In this document: in pieces, positions 62,565 to 64,000 of the stretch
How the letters are laid out: every line of letters starts with the position of its first letter
How positions within the stretch are numbered: position 1 is the stretch's first letter
From: Candidatus Sericytochromatia bacterium S15B-MN24 CBMW_12
GTDB lineage: Bacteria; Cyanobacteriota; Sericytochromatia; S15B-MN24; UBA4093
Reading direction: 5' to 3'
Length of the DNA: 64,000 bases
Assembly (NCBI GenBank): GCA_002083825.1
Contig: DAZV01000014.1
Coordinates: 1-64,000, forward strand
Notes under the pieces: model-generated
The model's input: only the letters and a program-made list of their open reading frames with translations
Database searches by the model: none
Told to the model about the DNA's origin: nothing
Position numbers and translations under genes: made by a program

Positions 62565-63044
62565 ATGGTGATGCGAAAGGCGATGGCGCTCTTGCTGGCC
62601 CTGGGGATACCGCTGGTGGCTTGTCAGCCGGCAGAGCAAGAGGCGGGTGGCGGGGCCGGTGGCGAACGTCAGGTCGAGCGCCCGATGGCGGTGGGCGCGA
62701 ACCCGGGCGATCGCTTCGAAGAGGCCTACACCAACCTGGCCGAGGCGCATATCAGCCTGGTCCAGGGAGACTGGGACGCAGCCTCTACCAACATCAAGGA
62801 AGTGCGCGAGAACCTCGACGGGATGAAGCCGGCGCAAGGCGAGCAGATGGACGAGGCCGTGACCAGCCGGATCACCCGGCTCCAGCAAGAAACCCTCGGT
62901 CTCGACCAGCTGATCACCAACCGGAGTCCCGAGGCCGTCGAGCAGTCGCGGACCCTCATGAACACCTTCACCCGCGAGTCCACCCTGGCGCAGGTGGGCC
63001 TCGAAGGCGGCGGAGCGGGCACCACCAAAAAGATGAACCGCTGA
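62565..63044 (+). CDS. Small lipoprotein with helical domain, unknown
   Basis: A 159-residue predicted lipoprotein: lipobox LVAC (Cys20), a Gly-rich linker, then an amphipathic helical domain (about 50-140, TNLAEAHISLVQGDWDAAST) of TPR-like character. AGGAGG precedes the ATG; a second ATG two codons on is possible. It ends at a strong terminator. Function unknown. Confidence 0.78.
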   Translation: MVMRKAMALLLALGIPLVACQPAEQEAGGGAGGERQVERPMAVGANPGDRFEEAYTNLAEAHISLVQGDWDAASTNIKEVRENLDGMKPAQGEQMDEAVTSRITRLQQETLGLDQLITNRSPEAVEQSRTLMNTFTRESTLAQVGLEGGGAGTTKKMNR

Positions 63045-63128
63045 AAGTAGGATTCCGAGCCGCCGCCCCGTAGCCACCCCGAAAGAAGGCCTCAAGTGGG
63101 CCCAAGCCCAAGCCGGTAGCGCGTCTCA

Positions 63129-63167
63129 GGCGCGAGAATCCTCGGGATTCTCGCGCCGCCCCCTTTT
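63129..63167 (+). terminator. Strong intrinsic terminator
   Basis: A perfect 13-bp stem (63129-63141 with 63145-63157), 3-nt loop, followed by four T at 63164-63167. Confidence 0.85.
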
Positions 63168-63289
63168 CACCCCCGCGCTTTAGCAAAATCCGCTAGAATT
63201 GATCCAGGAAACAACCAGGTCTCCCCGCCCACCTATTCTGGACGGCGGACCGCCATGCGAAGGGCCGAGAGGGCCGAGGGATTGCGCCG

Positions 63290-64000
63290 ATGGGATTGCT
63301 GAACGCCTTGTTCTCGCTTTACGGATGGACCCTCTGGATCTTGCACCTCGCGATCGCCGGCCCCCTCATCCTGCTCGTCGTCAGCATCTCCCCCCCCGCG
63401 GCCTTCGGTCTCATCAAGGCCATGTGCCGCTCCGCACTCCGCCTGGTCGGAATCAACGTGCGCGTCTCCGGCCTGCAACACGTCGATAACCAGCGCCAGT
63501 ACTTGCTCATGGGCAATCACCCCAGCATGCTCGACCCTTTCTTCGTGGCGATCGCGCTCCCGCACTTCGCGGTTGCCGTCGAAAAGGCCGCTAACTTCAA
63601 GATCCCCGTCTACGGCCGCATCGTGGCCCGATGGGGGAACATCCCCATCCACAAGGACGATCCCGTCCGAGCCCGCCAGGCCATCGCTCTCGCCACCGAA
63701 CGCTTCCGCCAAGGCAAGTCCCTGGTCATCCTCCCCGAAGGCACCCGCTCCAAGGACGGTCGGCTCGGACCCTTCAAGAAGGGGGGCTTCCACCTCGCCA
63801 TCGACACCGGCGCCACCATCCTCCCCTTCACCATCAAGGGCGCCTTCCCCGTCTTCCCTTCCGGCGGCTGGCGCATCCATCCCGGCGTCGTGGAGGTCGT
63901 CTTCGGTGCGCCCCTGAGCGCCGAGGGAGTCTCCCGCGATCGCCTCGACGCCCTGCTCGCCGAAACCCGAAGCCGGATCGAAGCCCCCCTTTCCCCCCAA
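63290..64000 (+). CDS. plsC: 1-acylglycerol-3-phosphate acyltransferase, 3' end cut by window
   Basis: At least 237 residues of a PlsC-family acyltransferase, which makes phosphatidic acid. An N-terminal hydrophobic helix (about 10-35) is followed by motif I NHPSMLD, the VARWGNIPI block and motif III LPEGTRSKDG. No stop is reached by base 64000, but the length already nearly fills the family. GAGGG lies 9 nt before the ATG. The stretch 63168-63289 holds only its promoter region. Confidence 0.9.
   Translation, partial: MGLLNALFSLYGWTLWILHLAIAGPLILLVVSISPPAAFGLIKAMCRSALRLVGINVRVSGLQHVDNQRQYLLMGNHPSMLDPFFVAIALPHFAVAVEKAANFKIPVYGRIVARWGNIPIHKDDPVRARQAIALATERFRQGKSLVILPEGTRSKDGRLGPFKKGGFHLAIDTGATILPFTIKGAFPVFPSGGWRIHPGVVEVVFGAPLSAEGVSRDRLDALLAETRSRIEAPLSPQ

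Overview
The window is high-GC, densely coded bacterial chromosome with no prophage or insertion sequence. An LdpA protein (a cyanobacterial clock and redox Fe-S protein) sits next to a Ycf45/SpoIIIAA-like R3H ATPase. HemJ and encoded tRNAs without CCA also fit Cyanobacteriota. No photosynthesis or carbon-fixation gene is visible, and several gene orders are typical of Firmicutes (decarboxylase-tmk, DUF1934-argS, holB-ricT, tig-clpP-clpX-lon). My inference is a deep-branching, non-photosynthetic member of the cyanobacterial phylum (Sericytochromatia/Vampirovibrionia-like); this cannot be proven from 64 kb.

Layout. 1-1110: AT-richer accessory edge with two unrecognised small ORFs and a terminator. 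1113-7874 (-): one tightly overlapping operon fapA-like, Orn/Lys/Arg decarboxylase, ldpA, R3H ATPase, tmk, nitrilase, from a promoter near 8001. 8063-10621 (-): rlmH, DUF1934, argS. 10817-19089 (+): yajQ, rplI, dnaB, purA, cysteine desulfurase, two YtxH-like genes, alaS. 19296-26734: beta-propeller lipoprotein, murI (-), GAF/degenerate GGDEF protein, holB, ricT, half of a sugar ABC transporter and a coiled-coil protein. 26799-33370 (-): glycogen debranching enzyme, glycosyltransferase, alcohol dehydrogenase, arginine decarboxylase. 33505-33669 (-): two tRNA-Ala(GGC) genes with promoter and terminator. 33940-39631: histidine kinase, AEC transporter, response regulator (-), methyl-accepting chemotaxis protein. 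39724-42941: valS (-) and rnhA.

42959-45551 is the most unusual stretch. A CPBP protease / SdpR-like repressor / SdpI-like immunity operon has a perfect palindromic operator over its promoter. It is flanked by two direct copies of a ~131-nt structured intergenic element. One copy can fold so that it hides the ribosome-binding site of an unannotated 54-residue CxxC microprotein.

45552-64000: a two-domain lipoprotein; Nudix, lon, clpX, clpP and tig (-); a C26 amidohydrolase and surE (-); a two-domain peptidoglycan hydrolase without signal peptide; hemN, hemE and hemJ (-); a gluzincin-like metallopeptidase translationally coupled to a small unknown protein (-); two small lipoproteins; and a plsC acyltransferase cut by the window end.

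The set is mostly housekeeping: replication (dnaB, holB, tmk, purA), translation (argS, alaS, valS, rplI, rlmH, tRNA), proteostasis (tig, clpXP, lon), haem, cell wall and polyamines. Signalling and accessory genes lie between these blocks. Many genes are coupled by ATGA/GTGA/TTGA overlaps, one apparently by CTGA. I chose starts by Shine-Dalgarno position, promoter position and family homology, so several are shorter or longer than the longest open frame.
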